In this document: in pieces, positions 26,301 through 39,553 of the stretch
How the letters are laid out: every line of letters begins with the position of its first letter
Numbering within the stretch: the stretch's first letter is position 1
Assembly (NCBI GenBank): GCA_003254905.1
Contig: QANU01067139.1
Location: 440,315 to 504,314 of the forward strand
Direction of reading: 5' to 3'
DNA: 64,000 nt
Origin: Nissolia schottii
Taxonomy: Eukaryota; Streptophyta; Magnoliopsida; Fabales; Fabaceae
Translations under genes and position numbers: made by a program
Notes under the pieces: generated by a model
Seen by the model: the letters and a program-made list of their open reading frames with translations, nothing else
Told to the model about the DNA's origin: nothing
Databases searched by the model: none

Positions 26301-26498
26301 AAAAAATAAATCCCCCCTTCTCTCTCAAGGAAAAGAAAAAAAAGATGCTGCAAACAAAAAACCAAAACAAAAACAAAGAACTGTCTAATATAAATAATCC
26401 TCCTTATCTAACACAATAAACACAAAGTTCTTTCATATATGTTTCACTTATTCAACCTCCTTTTGGCAACCATGAGATATATGCATGTGTGTACTTCG
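23338..26498. other. ASHH2 3' flank and intergenic region
   Basis: The first few hundred bases are probably the ASHH2 3'-UTR (T-rich, AATAAA-like words). A fold-back element lies at 23703-23966. After that I see only AT-rich DNA. Minus-strand frames at 24955-26103 are open by chance or belong to an unrecognised decayed element; they show no known domain. The last ~300 bases are the likely 3'-UTR of the GST gene. Confidence 0.5.
23703..23966. mobile_element. Candidate fold-back MITE
   Basis: GAGGTTCCTTGTAGAGTGAGG near the left end reappears inverted near the right end as TTTTACAAGGAACCTCGC. An internal block (TGGGGGGTTTTCACTCTA) repeats part of the left arm. I could not find a clear target duplication, so the boundaries are approximate. 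Confidence 0.45.
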
Positions 26499-27662
26499 CT
26501 AGTATCTCTTCAGCAAACTTCTAATACGAACAAGGCACCATGTTTTTAATAATGTTTTGTGCTTCCTCCAACCATCAAAATACTTACCAATCACCCTCTT
26601 ATAGCTAGGCCTCTGCTGCATCAAAATCCAGTACTCCGCAATGTTTGGTCTGCAAGTTATGTACTCTTTCTCTAAATCCAAGAGCGTTAAACGCGCCAAC
26701 ACCGGAATGAGCATCACATCAGCCATGGTAAACTCATGACCGGCTAAATAAGGTGTTTCACTCAGCTGCCTCTCTGCTTCTTCGAGCAGTCTAACCAAAT
26801 GCTCGTGGCTCCTTCTTACAACATCTGGGTCTTTCAATTTTTCGTCGGTCTGATATGCTTCTCTTAACTTCCGATGGTAGGCGCCTGCTAGTTCAGGGGA
26901 CTCGGACATACGAGCAATCACCACCCGCCTTATGAACTTGGAAACATAGACGTGGTATTTCTCTGGTATATGGGAAAGTGAAAAGAACTTAGGATCCCAC
27001 TCTTGTATCTTCTGCATCCACTCAATCACTTCTTTGCCACTGGTACTGATACTCTCAGACCCTGAGGAGACCACAGCAATTCTTTCTATGTACCTGAAAA
27101 TCCAATGGCACTATGAAATGTCTACTTGTAACAAAAATCATTTAAAACCTATAATCAATTTCATTGCCTTCTTCATTCATATTGAACAAAAGGATCGGTG
27201 GTTAAGTGTTACCCAGAGACCGTAAAAACCATTGCATTGTCTCAAGTAACGATAGGTCGCTTTGAGAGAATTGGTTCAGGGAGTAACGATAAATATATGA
27301 AGAGAAACTTCACAAGCAATCAACATTCAAATTTTTTCTTTCTTGGTTAACTTAAAATGCTGCATAAATATTAAAAAATGACAGTACATACACACAATTT
27401 CAAGCCGGTAATAACAGAATAATGAAAACGAAAAACGGATGGAGAGAGCATACTGGATTATATCAATAGTGTTGTATATGATGTGAGATCCATTTTGGAA
27501 AACAGGGAGCCTTCCACTGGGATTCATCTTGAAGAATGAGGAATCCAAGTTCTTGCCAGTTATAGGATTGGCATGGTGAGATGTATAATCTACGGCTTTC
27601 TCTTCCAATGCAAGCCTCACCTTCTGGCTATCCAAATCAAATGGATGATGATATAACTGCAT
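26499..27662 (-). CDS. TCHQD: Glutathione S-transferase, TCHQD class
   Basis: Cytosolic GST-fold protein of the plant tetrachlorohydroquinone-dehalogenase-like class, usually a single-copy gene. Exon 1 is 27662-27454 and exon 2 is 27093-26499, joined through a split CAG codon across a 360-bp intron. The product is 267 residues, close to the usual class length of about 266. The N-terminal thioredoxin-like domain starts MQLYHHPFDLDSQKVRLALEEK. It keeps the cis-proline glutathione-site motif (NPSGRLPVFQNG) and the NTIDIIQY end of the domain. The all-alpha C-terminal domain contains YLAGHEFTMADVMLIP, the conserved N-capping/hydrophobic-staple region of GSTs. The C-terminus is basic and ends in LLKRY. 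The substrate is unknown. The start ATG at 27662 follows a likely 5'-UTR exon. Confidence 0.94.
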
Positions 27663-27751
27663 TTTCCTATCGTCTCTTATGAAGTTGCAGGTGGTGGCTA
27701 AAAGTTAGTCATTTTTGCACCAGCACCAGAAATCAGACAGAACAATGAGGT

Positions 27752-28518
27752 CTGCAAAACAATGGTATCCAAGTTGTCATTAAGCACCACCTTAATTGAT
27801 TACAAAAATTCTTGTATAGAAGCCCATAAGTTGCAAAGACAATTCACTGTATGAAAGGCTAGTGAGTGAATCAATAAGAAACAATATAAGGTCAAGAAAA
27901 GTAAGGTCAATTCACTCTAATGTAACAACTTAGCCAGGGAAGTAATAACAGTCAACTTATGATGAAAGCTTCCAGGCAAGAAGTAAGAACTGATATCGGT
28001 CATAAGTCATCATAATTGATGTATACTGCAGAGTTCAAGCCACATGTTGAAACATGAACAGATATCATTGATATCAGTTCATGTTTCAACATCATTCTAA
28101 GCACCAGAATTTTCACATGCAATACTGACTTTTTGTTACATATGTTTTACAGAACAAAAGTGAGGTCTGCATTCAAAATTATATGAAAAATAAGGGAAGA
28201 AACGATTGATCCATCCAACCCCCCAAAAAAAAATAATTTGATACATCTGATAGATGGAAAGATATGAAACCAATTCAAATTAACTTCCAACAAATAATGA
28301 AGCAGACATTATTCTCCGATGGGACAAGAGAAGGGAGAAAGTATTGGGTAGATTCAAAATTCAGAACACCAATTCACAAACATAATTGCATCAGTTATTA
28401 ACCAAACTATAAACAAAGAAAAAAGGAAAAAGAAAGAGGACAAATTCATAGAAAGCACAGCATAAGCATAAGGTAACTAAAATGATTAAGGGGTAGAAAG
28501 AGAGAGAGAGAGAGATAC
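27752..28518 (-). other. Predicted 5'-UTR intron of TCHQD
   Basis: On the minus strand a purine/pyrimidine-rich leader (about 28730-28519) ends TTCTTCCG|GTATCT. A matching acceptor TTTTGCAG|ACCTC lies at 27751, about 90 bases before the ATG. The interval is T-rich on the sense strand, like plant introns. The leader exon contains GAAGAA and GA-repeat tracts (28500-28514). A tiny upstream frame (ATG ACT AAC TTT TAG) precedes the main ATG. Inference from motifs only. Confidence 0.45.
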
Positions 28519-28740
28519 CGGAAGAAGAAGAAGAAGAAGGGATTGTGATTATGAGAAAGTAAAGAGAGTAAGGATTGGGGGAGTGAGAAAAGTTAGAATT
28601 TTTTTGGGATTGCAAAAAAGATAAGAGAACCGAACAACGAAAGAAAGCGACAGCGCAGAAAGAGGGAAAGAAGAGATAGGCAGAGACAGAGAGAGAAACC
28701 GCATATGGAATCCGCGTATACTCGCTTCATGTCGCTGGAC

Positions 28741-31700
28741 ACGTGTCACCCTAATAATTTTTCCAGTTATCATCAACTTAAACAATTTAAGTCATTTTGT
28801 AAATGTTGAAATTGTTAACACTTATTTATTGAAATAGGAAATACTAAAATAGAAGGACAAAAATTTTATTTTTCATTTAGATAGATAAAATAAAAAAATT
28901 TGTGTATTTTTTGTACTTTCATTTTGTTTAAAAAGGGGACATAACCTTTCTTAGTAGGATAATGTGTTTTGTTTTAATTTTTTTTATTACATTAATATAA
29001 TAAGAGTATTTTAAGTTATTTAGAGTGTATTTCTATATTATTTCTATTAAACTAAACAATGTATAAATACGAATAAGTGTGTCTTGTACACTGTCATCAA
29101 AATTTGTATGTCTATGTCTCATGTCTATGTATTTCAGTTTGTTTCAACAACTAAACATAACCTTATAGTATTACTTTCTCTCAAAACATGAAGTAGGGAC
29201 TAACGAGTCTAACATCTACAAAATTCAAAAATTAACATAATATTTTTTAAGTTGAGGAACTAATTAATAGAGAGTTCGGATAGAGTATTAAGTATTAACC
29301 CTAATTTTTCCATTAAAATAAATAAATTTTCCATTTATGATGACCCTTCCTTCTTTCTTTCTTAATTCACACTTTTCACTTCATAATAAAGTTGTTAAAA
29401 TTGAGATTAACTGACTTTTTGAAACTTAGAAAATAATGCGATTCTAAGATTTAGATGGGGATTTACTAACCTGGCACACAAGTCTTCGAACACTTGACTA
29501 ACCTAAATCCTAAACAGCTTTCTAATTTTTGGGGGGAAATTTACGTTATATATTAAAAGAAAAAAAATGAATAGAACTTGATTGTTAGCTGATGTGAATT
29601 GATATGTATTTTTTCAAATAGATTAAATATGATACATGATTATATGTTATTTTTTAAAGTATTTATCACAATAGTTAAACAATTTTATTGATATGGTAAT
29701 GATTCAAAGTATCGGATGACTATGTAAAATGTCTTTTTGTGATCAATCAAAATTAAATTCGATTTTAAATATTTATTTTTTTCCTAATACACACACATAT
29801 ATATATTAATTAAAATAAGATAGATATAGTATACATTTATGTCAAGAGATATTGTATCTGCTATTAAATAATCAAACTCTTTTCTGTAATTTTTTTGTCA
29901 ATTTTTTACAGAATATCAGGCTCATTACTATCAGCTAATATCTCACGGAGCCCACACGTTTGGCCCATAACGAAATTCTTAGTTTATTTTCTCAAATAGA
30001 ATGTAGCAAAAAAATGACACAATTTGAAAAAATAAAGAAATGTATAATATGTAAAGCATTTTCCCCCTTTTGGGTAAATTAGGGGATCATATTGATTTTC
30101 TTCAAGGCGTTGTTGGTAACCATAGTGTAAAAAACTTTTCATGTGCAACTCAGATAAGTAACATGACTAATGCCAATATTGGAGCGGCCAAATGGAAACA
30201 TTGCATTTTTGTTTTAACTAACCAAAGCAACACATTCACTAACACAAGAGGCGAATTTTGAATAAAGGAAAATAACTGATCTCATCAAACTAGGCTATGG
30301 AATTAGCCATTAAGTATATTTTTTCCCAACAAAAATTAAAATTGCATGTTGAAATGAGAGAAGCAGGCCAATAACAAAAGAGGGCCGCCACTTGAGAAGA
30401 GAAACCGTATCATCAGACCCAAACAAATGAATCAGTCCAATATCATTCAATGAAGCGCCTTGGACCCCAAAAACAAAACCATAAAAACTTCACAACGCTT
30501 GCATTAAATGAGAGATGTCCTAACTTGTGGAGCCCAAAATATATGAGTCTTTTGGTGAATTTTTTACTTTTCTTTTTTTTACAAAATTAATTACCAAAAT
30601 CTCACTCTTTAAACTATTTACCAAATTACATTTGTTTGGTACAATATGGCACTTTTATTTTTTAAGCAAAAATGAAATGGCCAACCCCGTAGGCATTTTC
30701 ACCATGAATTTTTCACCATGAAAGCGTCAAGCTTGTAGGCGATTTTCACGTGGAATGCTAAAATAAGTGTCATATTGTATCAAATAATTGTAGTTTGATA
30801 AATAATTTTAAAAGTGTTACATTTTGATAATTAATTATGCCAACTGTTGAAAATTAAGGGTTTAAGATGTGTTTTAAACTTAGTCTTTGGTTTTTTTATG
30901 AAAGACAAAGTCCCACATTGCTTTGAGTTAACTTTATGAAAGTATTTATGAATAAACTTTGTTTATAATTAAATACTTATGATATTGAGCTAGGTAATAT
31001 AGACTTGAATTTTACCATGTAACACACACGCGCTGCCTTGTCCTATTGCGCGCGTCACGTGGGAGTAAGTACAATGGACCATTTTAGTTGCTTCTTAATT
31101 TTGACCCAATCCATTTTATTTTTTGATTATTGAAAAACATGTGACTTGTGCCACTTACCTATTTAATTGTTGCTAGGGATTGCGTGTGGACGAGCATCTT
31201 ATTCTGAAGGGAATCTAGCTATGGCCTTTTCATCAAGCAATTGCTCCGATCAAGGCAGAGATAAACCCTTAACAACAATACATTTGCATGATTTGTGACA
31301 TATCGTTTCTTGTTGTTGTTAGAGTTTCTTTGTGTTGCAAGTTTTAGAAAGAAAAAAAAATCCCCTCTTCTAGTTAGAGATATCATAAAGAAATGACTCT
31401 TTTTAACACAAATGGCTCTATAATTATTATTAGGGCTCCAACTTAATACCGTTGCCAATGATTAAGGGAATGATTCAATCAACCATGTGTTTGATTAATC
31501 CCAATTACATATCTACGTCACAAATGTGATCTCTAAACCAACCAAAACCGTTGCTCTTAATTAGCCATATTAACTCATTCACCATGACCACTTATCTCAT
31601 GGTGTACAAAATATCTTTGTTTCTTGAAAACAAAAACACCTAACTAACACAACACTGTCACTCTCACCTCAACCCAACAAATCACGTTGGATGCATGTCA

Positions 31701-34645
31701 CTAGCTTGGTGGGGCCCAACAGACGCTCCTATCATTCATTTTGAACTGGCTCTGTGCAGTTTGTGCCTTAAACTTGAACTTGCCTTTGAATTCAATTTTA
31801 GAGGAATCAAATTAAGGATCTATTTGGTGCAACATATACAGTCTCTTTTTCTTTTGGAACTAGATTGATTCTACTCAAAATAAATAAATGATAGCCAACT
31901 TAAATTTTCCCCTCTCAATCAAATGGTTGTGCTGGTCCCTACTACTATGATGGAAGTAACAAGCGAGAGCTACAACTTACAAACAATGTTAGAGGCGGTT
32001 TTTTTTTTTTGGGTAATTGTTCCTTTTGTTTCTTTATTTTAAATATGTTATATTGTTTTTAAACATGGCTAAGAAAAGCACTAATCTGCAGAAGCTTCTC
32101 TAAGGACAAGCAGAGAGGATCATGAGGCGCTGATAAGTAAGAGAATAACATTCTTTTATCATTTAAATTAAGTATCCTGATACGGAGCGGACCGGACCGG
32201 CTGGTATGACTAGGAACCACACCCCTAGCTGGTTTGGTTTGTCAACTTTGTTCCGTTTCCATTGTTTTAAGCAAACTATAGAAAGTCAAAATTATTTATT
32301 AGACCTAAGTTGAACTGGGGTTCTACCGGTTGAATCTCTAAACTTCTTAGCCCCTGTCTTGACTGGTTTAATGTTGAGTCAAATTTTCTTAACCTTGCTT
32401 TATAGACACTTATTAATAATAATAATAATAATAATAATAAGAGAATAATCCTTTTTGAGCACCACTGAAATTCTGCATATGCTAGCTGTAAAAGTATTAT
32501 CATTGTATGATGTAGACATGTGCATTTAAATTAAAATATGTATTGGGATAGACTGGATAGCGTACAAGAATAATTTGAACCGGGCCATAGGTAACAAAAA
32601 ATTTACTCATGTTGACATATCTAGATGGGAGTTAAAATAGTCTTAAGAATTGTTGACCAAAGAGTTTTGGGTTGAATATAAAGAATACAAATGATGTTAA
32701 TGTGATCAGGTATGCCAACAAGAAGGTAATTTACTCAAATTAGAACAGAATTTAATTCGATCGGTAACTTAGATTAGTATCTCATCATTGAAAATAAGCC
32801 CGCACACCAACTGACAAGCTAAGTTTCACTGTCATTATAAAAATTGCAAATTAATTTGCTTAATAAAAAAGTTGAAATTGAGGTTTGGATAGATGAGGCA
32901 ATTTTGGTTTGCCATTGCTGCAATCCATCGTTTCCCTTTTTGTTAATATGTCGTTTTGGAATTCCAACCCCATCTTATCGGATACAAGTATCATTGCACG
33001 TAACTTCCGTCACAATAATTATGATGATGATGAATTCTAAGCTTTATCTTGCTTCCTTAGTATTAGGCAGGATTTGAGCCAAATTCACGTGTTTGTTTGT
33101 CACACAAGTTAGTACCTAGCTAGCTAGAATTTACTAGTGTATATTAATTTCTTCGCATTTTTTGTGGTGGTGAGAAGAGGTATGCCCATGCCCAAAGCCA
33201 TGTTTGAAGGCCTTAATTAAGCTACAAGAAAATGTGCCCCATGAGCCATGACCAATGTTTCAGTTCACGAAAGGGAAATTGACCCTTCCTTATTTTTTTC
33301 CCCTGTTTAATTAGGCTTGAAAAAACAGATAGAGTACTAATTTGTTGGTAAAGAATATACTGGGTCTCTTTTCAAATGTTAATTTGCTCAAAAACTGTGG
33401 TCTGATTGAAAACACAAATAAGATGAATATTTGGTGAATCCTAATAATTTGAGATTGGCTTTTGAATCTTGTTGTATGGAACAATTAGTCTCACGTGGGG
33501 CTAAGCATGCATGCATGGTGGACTGTTTTTTTTTCTTTTTTTTCTTGTCACAATTTGGGCAATTTGGAGAATGAGGAATTGCCATATATTTGAGGGTAAA
33601 TTTTTTTTGCTTAAATGATTAAGCAATTGATTGACCGTTGGTTACATGAATGAATGACATTATGCCAACGCGACAAATCTCTAATATCCAAATTATTTTG
33701 AAGGGTGGCATCGGGTGCTCGTTTGCACTTTATCTTTTGTTGGAGGCTTGTCTTGGTTGCAATGAGTATTACTTTGTGAGTTGTTTTGTGGAATTCTCTT
33801 ATCTATAGTTTTTCTTTTTTCTTTTTTGAGCTCGCATGTAAGGTACTTTTTTTTTTTTGGGTTTAAAAAAGGGTTTGTCTCACTTAATTTTTGTTAGAGA
33901 GATCCTTATTAACAAGTTTTGTTAAGTCTCAGTTTGTTTGTACATTTTAGTGTCTTAGTGAATATCACTTTTGTATTTTTTTTACCTAATTTAGATGTTT
34001 TTATAAGAAGATGTCTATTTATCTTAAAAAAGAGTATACTATGCTTTTTTAGTAGTCGAAAAATTATTAGGTGTTAAAAACAATAAGCATCAAATTAAAC
34101 TATATTTTGAACTTTAAAATAGGACATAGTTTAGTTTTAATTTTAAGTAATGAACCCTTTACATATATTTATTTGAAATATTACTCTGCCAATGATTAGA
34201 GTATTGTTAATCAAGGGCTCCATAAGAACTATAAATTTTTCCTAATACTCTCCCTGTTGCCTGTGATTGCCAATTTGAGAACCAATTACAATCTAATGAT
34301 TAGGCCCTCATGTCAATACTGTGGCGTACACGCCTAATTGAAAAGTGATCAAATATCTTGTTTGAGTCATAATCATAAATAAAATTGATAAGCCATGGTT
34401 TATGGAGCTGTGGACCTTAAGGAAAAAAAATGTTTTGGGTTTTATGATATTTAGCCCATGGCCATTTATAGCAAGAAAATGTTAGTAGATTGAACTGATA
34501 GCTAAAAATACTAAGTGACGTTTAACGTTAGGATGGCAATTATTTGATATAATTTTAAGATAATCATATTCATAAAAATATGAGATTTATAGTGAACTCT
34601 ACTATAATAAACTTCACACTTTTATAAATTTAGTTGTTCCAAATA
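28741..34645. other. Long intergenic AT-rich region
   Basis: About 5.9 kb without a supported gene. I see a GGACCGGACCGGCTGG / ACCGGTTGAA-bearing stretch at about 32180-32350 that looks like a degraded hAT-type MITE, a TAA microsatellite at 32411-32440, and a GTCCCACATTG word at about 30910 common in plant repeats. The short open frames do not resemble known proteins. Confidence 0.5.
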
Positions 34646-34905
34646 GGGTTAATTAAGTTTTTAGTCCCTGTAATATGAAAAAGTTTGGTTTTAGTCCCTC
34701 ATGACAAGTTTGAGTCCCTGTAAAATATGAAAATTTGATTTTGGTCCCTGTGAACGGTTGGTGATGGACGATGATGTAGAAATGGTCCCTGATGACGGAT
34801 TAACTGACACATCATCACCGTCCATCACCAACGGCCCACAGGGACCAAAATCAAATTTTCACATTTTACAGGGACTAAAACTTGTCATAAGGGACTAAAA
34901 CCAAA
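34646..34905. mobile_element. MULE-type MITE of the GGGTTAATTAAG family, cut by a gap
   Basis: Starts GGGTTAATTAAGTTTTTAGTCCCTG at 34646 and folds back on itself. The left arm (TTTGGTTTTAGTCCCT, GATTTTGGTCCCTGTG) is answered by a right arm (CAGGGACCAAAATC, AGGGACTAAAACC) up to 34905, where the N gap begins. The final ~30 bp of the right TIR and any target duplication (expected TTCCAAATA after the element) are hidden. Its TIRs match those at 43860-45311. The middle holds no captured gene. Confidence 0.75.
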
Positions 34906-35565
34906 NNNNNNNNNNNNNNNNNNNNNNNNNNNNNNNNNNNNNNNNNNNNNNNNNNNNNNNNNNNNNNNNNNNNNNNNNNNNNNNNNNNNNNNNNNNNNNN
35001 NNNNNNNNNNNNNNNNNNNNNNNNNNNNNNNNNNNNNNNNNNNNNNNNNNNNNNNNNNNNNNNNNNNNNNNNNNNNNNNNNNNNNNNNNNNNNNNNNNNN
35101 NNNNNNNNNNNNNNNNNNNNNNNNNNNNNNNNNNNNNNNNNNNNNNNNNNNNNNNNNNNNNNNNNNNNNNNNNNNNNNNNNNNNNNNNNNNNNNNNNNNN
35201 NNNNNNNNNNNNNNNNNNNNNNNNNNNNNNNNNNNNNNNNNNNNNNNNNNNNNNNNNNNNNNNNNNNNNNNNNNNNNNNNNNNNNNNNNNNNNNNNNNNN
35301 NNNNNNNNNNNNNNNNNNNNNNNNNNNNNNNNNNNNNNNNNNNNNNNNNNNNNNNNNNNNNNNNNNNNNNNNNNNNNNNNNNNNNNNNNNNNNNNNNNNN
35401 NNNNNNNNNNNNNNNNNNNNNNNNNNNNNNNNNNNNNNNNNNNNNNNNNNNNNNNNNNNNNNNNNNNNNNNNNNNNNNNNNNNNNNNNNNNNNNNNNNNN
35501 NNNNNNNNNNNNNNNNNNNNNNNNNNNNNNNNNNNNNNNNNNNNNNNNNNNNNNNNNNNNNNNNN
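34906..35565. other. Assembly gap (Ns)
   Basis: Undetermined bases that begin within the right arm of a MULE-type inverted-repeat element. Repeat structure is a likely reason for the break. Confidence 0.99.
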
Positions 35566-38500
35566 TGCATTAATAAGTGGTGGTAGCCAATTAGCCCCAC
35601 ACCACTTTATGTGAGACCACTAACGAAGGCCCTATCATCACGTGCATTAAAGGCATCAAGGCATTAACCCCTTCCCCCTGAATCCTGGTATGGTCGGTTC
35701 CAGCATCACAGACTCAGAACTACATGATTAATCAATGAACGGTCTCATATAGGCATTTACTCTTGGCTTTTTAAATGGATTTCTAATTTCATGTAAGAGT
35801 TTAATTCATTGCTTAGATGGAGAAAGAAAACGGAGAGAAAGAACATTGAGACAAGATAAAATAATAAAGACAAGTTTATTTTCTTTGTTATCGTTTGGAT
35901 GATGAGAAAATGAATAAAATAAAATGTGCATGGTTTCTTAGTTATCTTATGGAGTAAATATCCTGTGATATCTAATTTAACTATTTTTAATAATTTTTAC
36001 AATTAAATTTATTGATTTCTGTTATTATGTTATATTTTATATAATTGTAATAAATTTTTCATTAGTCAAATAATTGAAAGAGTCAACTTATAACAGATTT
36101 AGAGATTTGGGATCATTTGAGCTTATGATACACCTCTTTACAAATATTATATTAAAAAGTATTAATTTATCGTATTAGATCATATAATTTACCCCATATT
36201 AGATAATAAAATAATAATAAAAATTAATGAATTTAGCTATAAAAATTATTTAAAATGGTTAAATGATATTTAAAAACCACCTAAACAAATGTAAAATTAT
36301 ATTAAATGATATTTTAATTTTTACTTTAATTGATGGATAGAGAAATAAATATGATAGAGTTGTCACTGTTTAATAAAACTCTCTTCTTTCATAATTTTCT
36401 TTTCAAATGTGGAGAGAAAACATTTTTGCAAGATCTACATTTTTTTTATTTCTTCCCTATTTTTTTCTCCATTTTTCCCCCCAAATTCTCTTCACCCAAG
36501 CAAGTGTTAGTGATAAAATTTCAGGTATGAATAACCATAGATTAAGCGAAAAATCATAATAAGGGAGATGACCAATTATTATAACTTATTATCTTAAAGT
36601 TTCAGTTTAAAATGTGGCTTCCGTAGTTTATTGCTTAACCGAAAACTTTTTGAAAATTTATTGGTTAATATAAAACAGTACATAGACGAGAAAACGTAGG
36701 ATCAATTTTATTAATTTGATATTACATCGTAAACATTAAAATTAAATGTCACACTTCTTTATCCAACATTTAGATATGAAATCTATGTTAAGTGAACATA
36801 TAAATAGAACGTGTCCGAAAACATCTTCTGTTAAACTGGACGGCGTCTTGTATTGCAAACATGACGTCTATTTAGCTTTATGAATGGAACTGAAATAATA
36901 AAATTAAGTTTAAAAAATAAAGTAAAGAAAAGGAGCCGTATAACAACAAAAAATCCTACGCAATACGCATGCAGCATGCTTAGAAGGAGGTGCCAAATCA
37001 GCTTAGCTTATTATACAATTAACTGTACTTATTATTGGTGAGACATCTTAATTTTTTATTTATTTATAATTAGATGAAATTTTATTAGATATAAACTTAT
37101 TAAAATTTTATACAATGTTAAATTGATTGGGAGTCAACATAGTATCTTACAAATAATAAATACACGTTACACTCATATTTTTAGATAATACTTAATATAT
37201 TTTAAAATGTTACATATTTAATATATTCAATTTAGCATTTAAATGTTTTACTTTTGGACAATATTATTTTTAATTTCTTAATATTTTGAGAATACTTGTA
37301 AATTTTAACCTATATGTTATTCATACAATAAATAGAGTATAATTATGAATTTAATTGTTATCCACTAAAAATGTAAAATTTCTTATATTTTCATCCCATC
37401 AAAATATTTTATATTCGTGACTTTTTAAGTAACGAAAGATAAAGTCAATTGTTTTTATTTATATTATAAAATTTGATTGAATAAATATACATGATTAATA
37501 AATACTAATTAAACTTGTATAACTATATACTATTTCTAATAATTTTAAACAGTATTTTAACCTTTTCTTTAGCATAAAAAAAAGAGGGGACACCATCAAT
37601 ACCCATTTGAAAATTTGAATTATACAAATTATAGTTGTTACACATAATTTTAACGTCTCTTACAATAACGTCAACACTTTGATTTGTGAAATTAAGATTA
37701 CTTTTGCTTTCGCAAAGTGAATCTGTATCTATACTGAAATCACAAGGAATATAATACGGTCTCAATGTGCATTGAATGGAATAAGATAACAATAATGCCA
37801 AAAATTGCGTAAGGCGAAAAAAAAGGACAGTGTAACCGCTCTCTAACAATCGTCCCTTCAGAGAGTTCATACCTCTAACGACTAAAAATAAAAAATAAAA
37901 AATAAAAGAAAAGCCTAACGTGGTTACGTATGTATTCAAAGCATATGTACGTAGAAATAGATAGACGTGAACACCAGGATTCAAAACGAAGCAAAATATT
38001 AAATGACAGCATAAATAAGAAGATAATAGCCGCAATTTGAAGTTTGTTATTGATTGACACACGGAACCTTCCTGGTCTTATACTAATCTTATCCCCATAT
38101 ATCTAACAAAATTTCCCCCACCCACCTGATTTCATGCCAAAATCAAAATCTGTCCTTTTTCACCAAGTTGACCCCTCCTAATTCCCAAACCACAGGGGAT
38201 ATTAGGTCCAATGTTACTGTTTTTTACTGGAAAAGTGGGGCTCCACCGGTCAAATTAGATGGCATTCAACCTTGTTTGCATTTGAGTCTTGCACAAAAAG
38301 CCACACGGTGATCATAGTTTTTAACTGAAAAGTTGTAGGTTTGAAGTGTGGCCCCTTTTGATATGAAAAAAAAAAAAGAAGGTCTTTTTTAAAGTGAGAG
38401 ATTAGAAAATAAAATATATGATGTTATTGAATTAATAAAATAAGATTAGGTCAAACTTTTAATTTAATGATAAAATATTTTATTTTATTCAATAAAATTA

Positions 38501-39343
38501 ATTTCTCACTTTAAAAGATTTAAGTTCAATATAAAGAAAGTGTTAGCAAAATTATTTTTAGAGATTCATTTTTAGAGTTGTAAAATTATTTTGCAGCATT
38601 TTAATTCATTTTATGTTGAATATTATGTTAACTCCCTAATCATTTATCATCCAATGACAAATTAACTTTAAGTAAGTTGATACAATGTTTTACTCAATAT
38701 AAGTAAAAAAAAGAATATTTATCAATACTTTAGAGCCACATTTTTAATAAAGCTTACAAGATTAAAAAAAAATAAATACATCATTAATAAAATAATTTAA
38801 CTAACAAGTACTTTAAGAACACTGATTAAGTGGCTAAAAGTAGAATAATTTAAAACTTTCAATGTTTTTAATGCATTGAATTATTAAAAAGTTTATTTTT
38901 TTAATAAAAACTTACCTTAACAAGAGGACAACAAAATTCTTGACAAAATTAACAAGGCTGCTAGAAACGATCGACCCAGTCGGTGAAGAACAAACTGTCG
39001 ATATTAAAAAAAAGACAGACGAGTTCAATTATCTACTTTAATGAGTAATCTTTAAACTTTAAACAAAAGTCTAGAGATAAATGTCATGACTTAGGTTGAA
39101 TTTACCTAATAGAGTGTGGCGTGAGAGGTTGAAAAGCAAACCGAACGAAGGACGGTTAGCCTCACTCACTCTCTAACACGCTATTATTATAATTATTCCC
39201 AACCAACAAACAAAACGACGACGCATTCTCTCTCTCTCTCTGTGTCTCGTTGTGATCACTACTGATCGCTCTAGCTAACTTAGCTAGCTAGCTACCATCC
39301 CCCCACCGACAACCTTGGACTGACTCGTGAAACCAGTAAAACA
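35566..39343. other. Intergenic AT-rich region and kinase promoter
   Basis: AT-rich DNA without a supported gene. One minus-strand frame of 179 codons (38062-37523) is long for this composition but shows no recognisable domain. The last 150 bases are the probable promoter and leader of the kinase gene, including a CT run at about 39228-39241 and a GCTAGCTAGCTA palindromic stretch just before the ATG. Confidence 0.5.
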
Positions 39344-39510
39344 ATGGTCGGAGAAGCCGTTGACGGCGGCAGGACCGTCGTGGTGGGGGTGAAGCTTGAC
39401 TCCCCCAGCAAGGAGCTGCTGACGTGGGCTTTGGTCAAAGTTGCTCGCCCTAGTGATACCGTCGTTGCTCTGCATATTCTTGATAGCAATGGTAAACTAA
39501 GCACCGCAAG

Positions 39511-39553
<43 letters not shown>

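Noticed and set aside
34875..35600. Minus-strand frame of 241 codons across the second N gap
   Set aside because: It is almost entirely undetermined residues.
37523..38062. 179-codon minus-strand ORF
   Set aside because: Long for AT-rich DNA, but it has no domain, no promoter or splice context, and a biased hydrophobic and asparagine-rich composition. Transcript or homology data would be needed.
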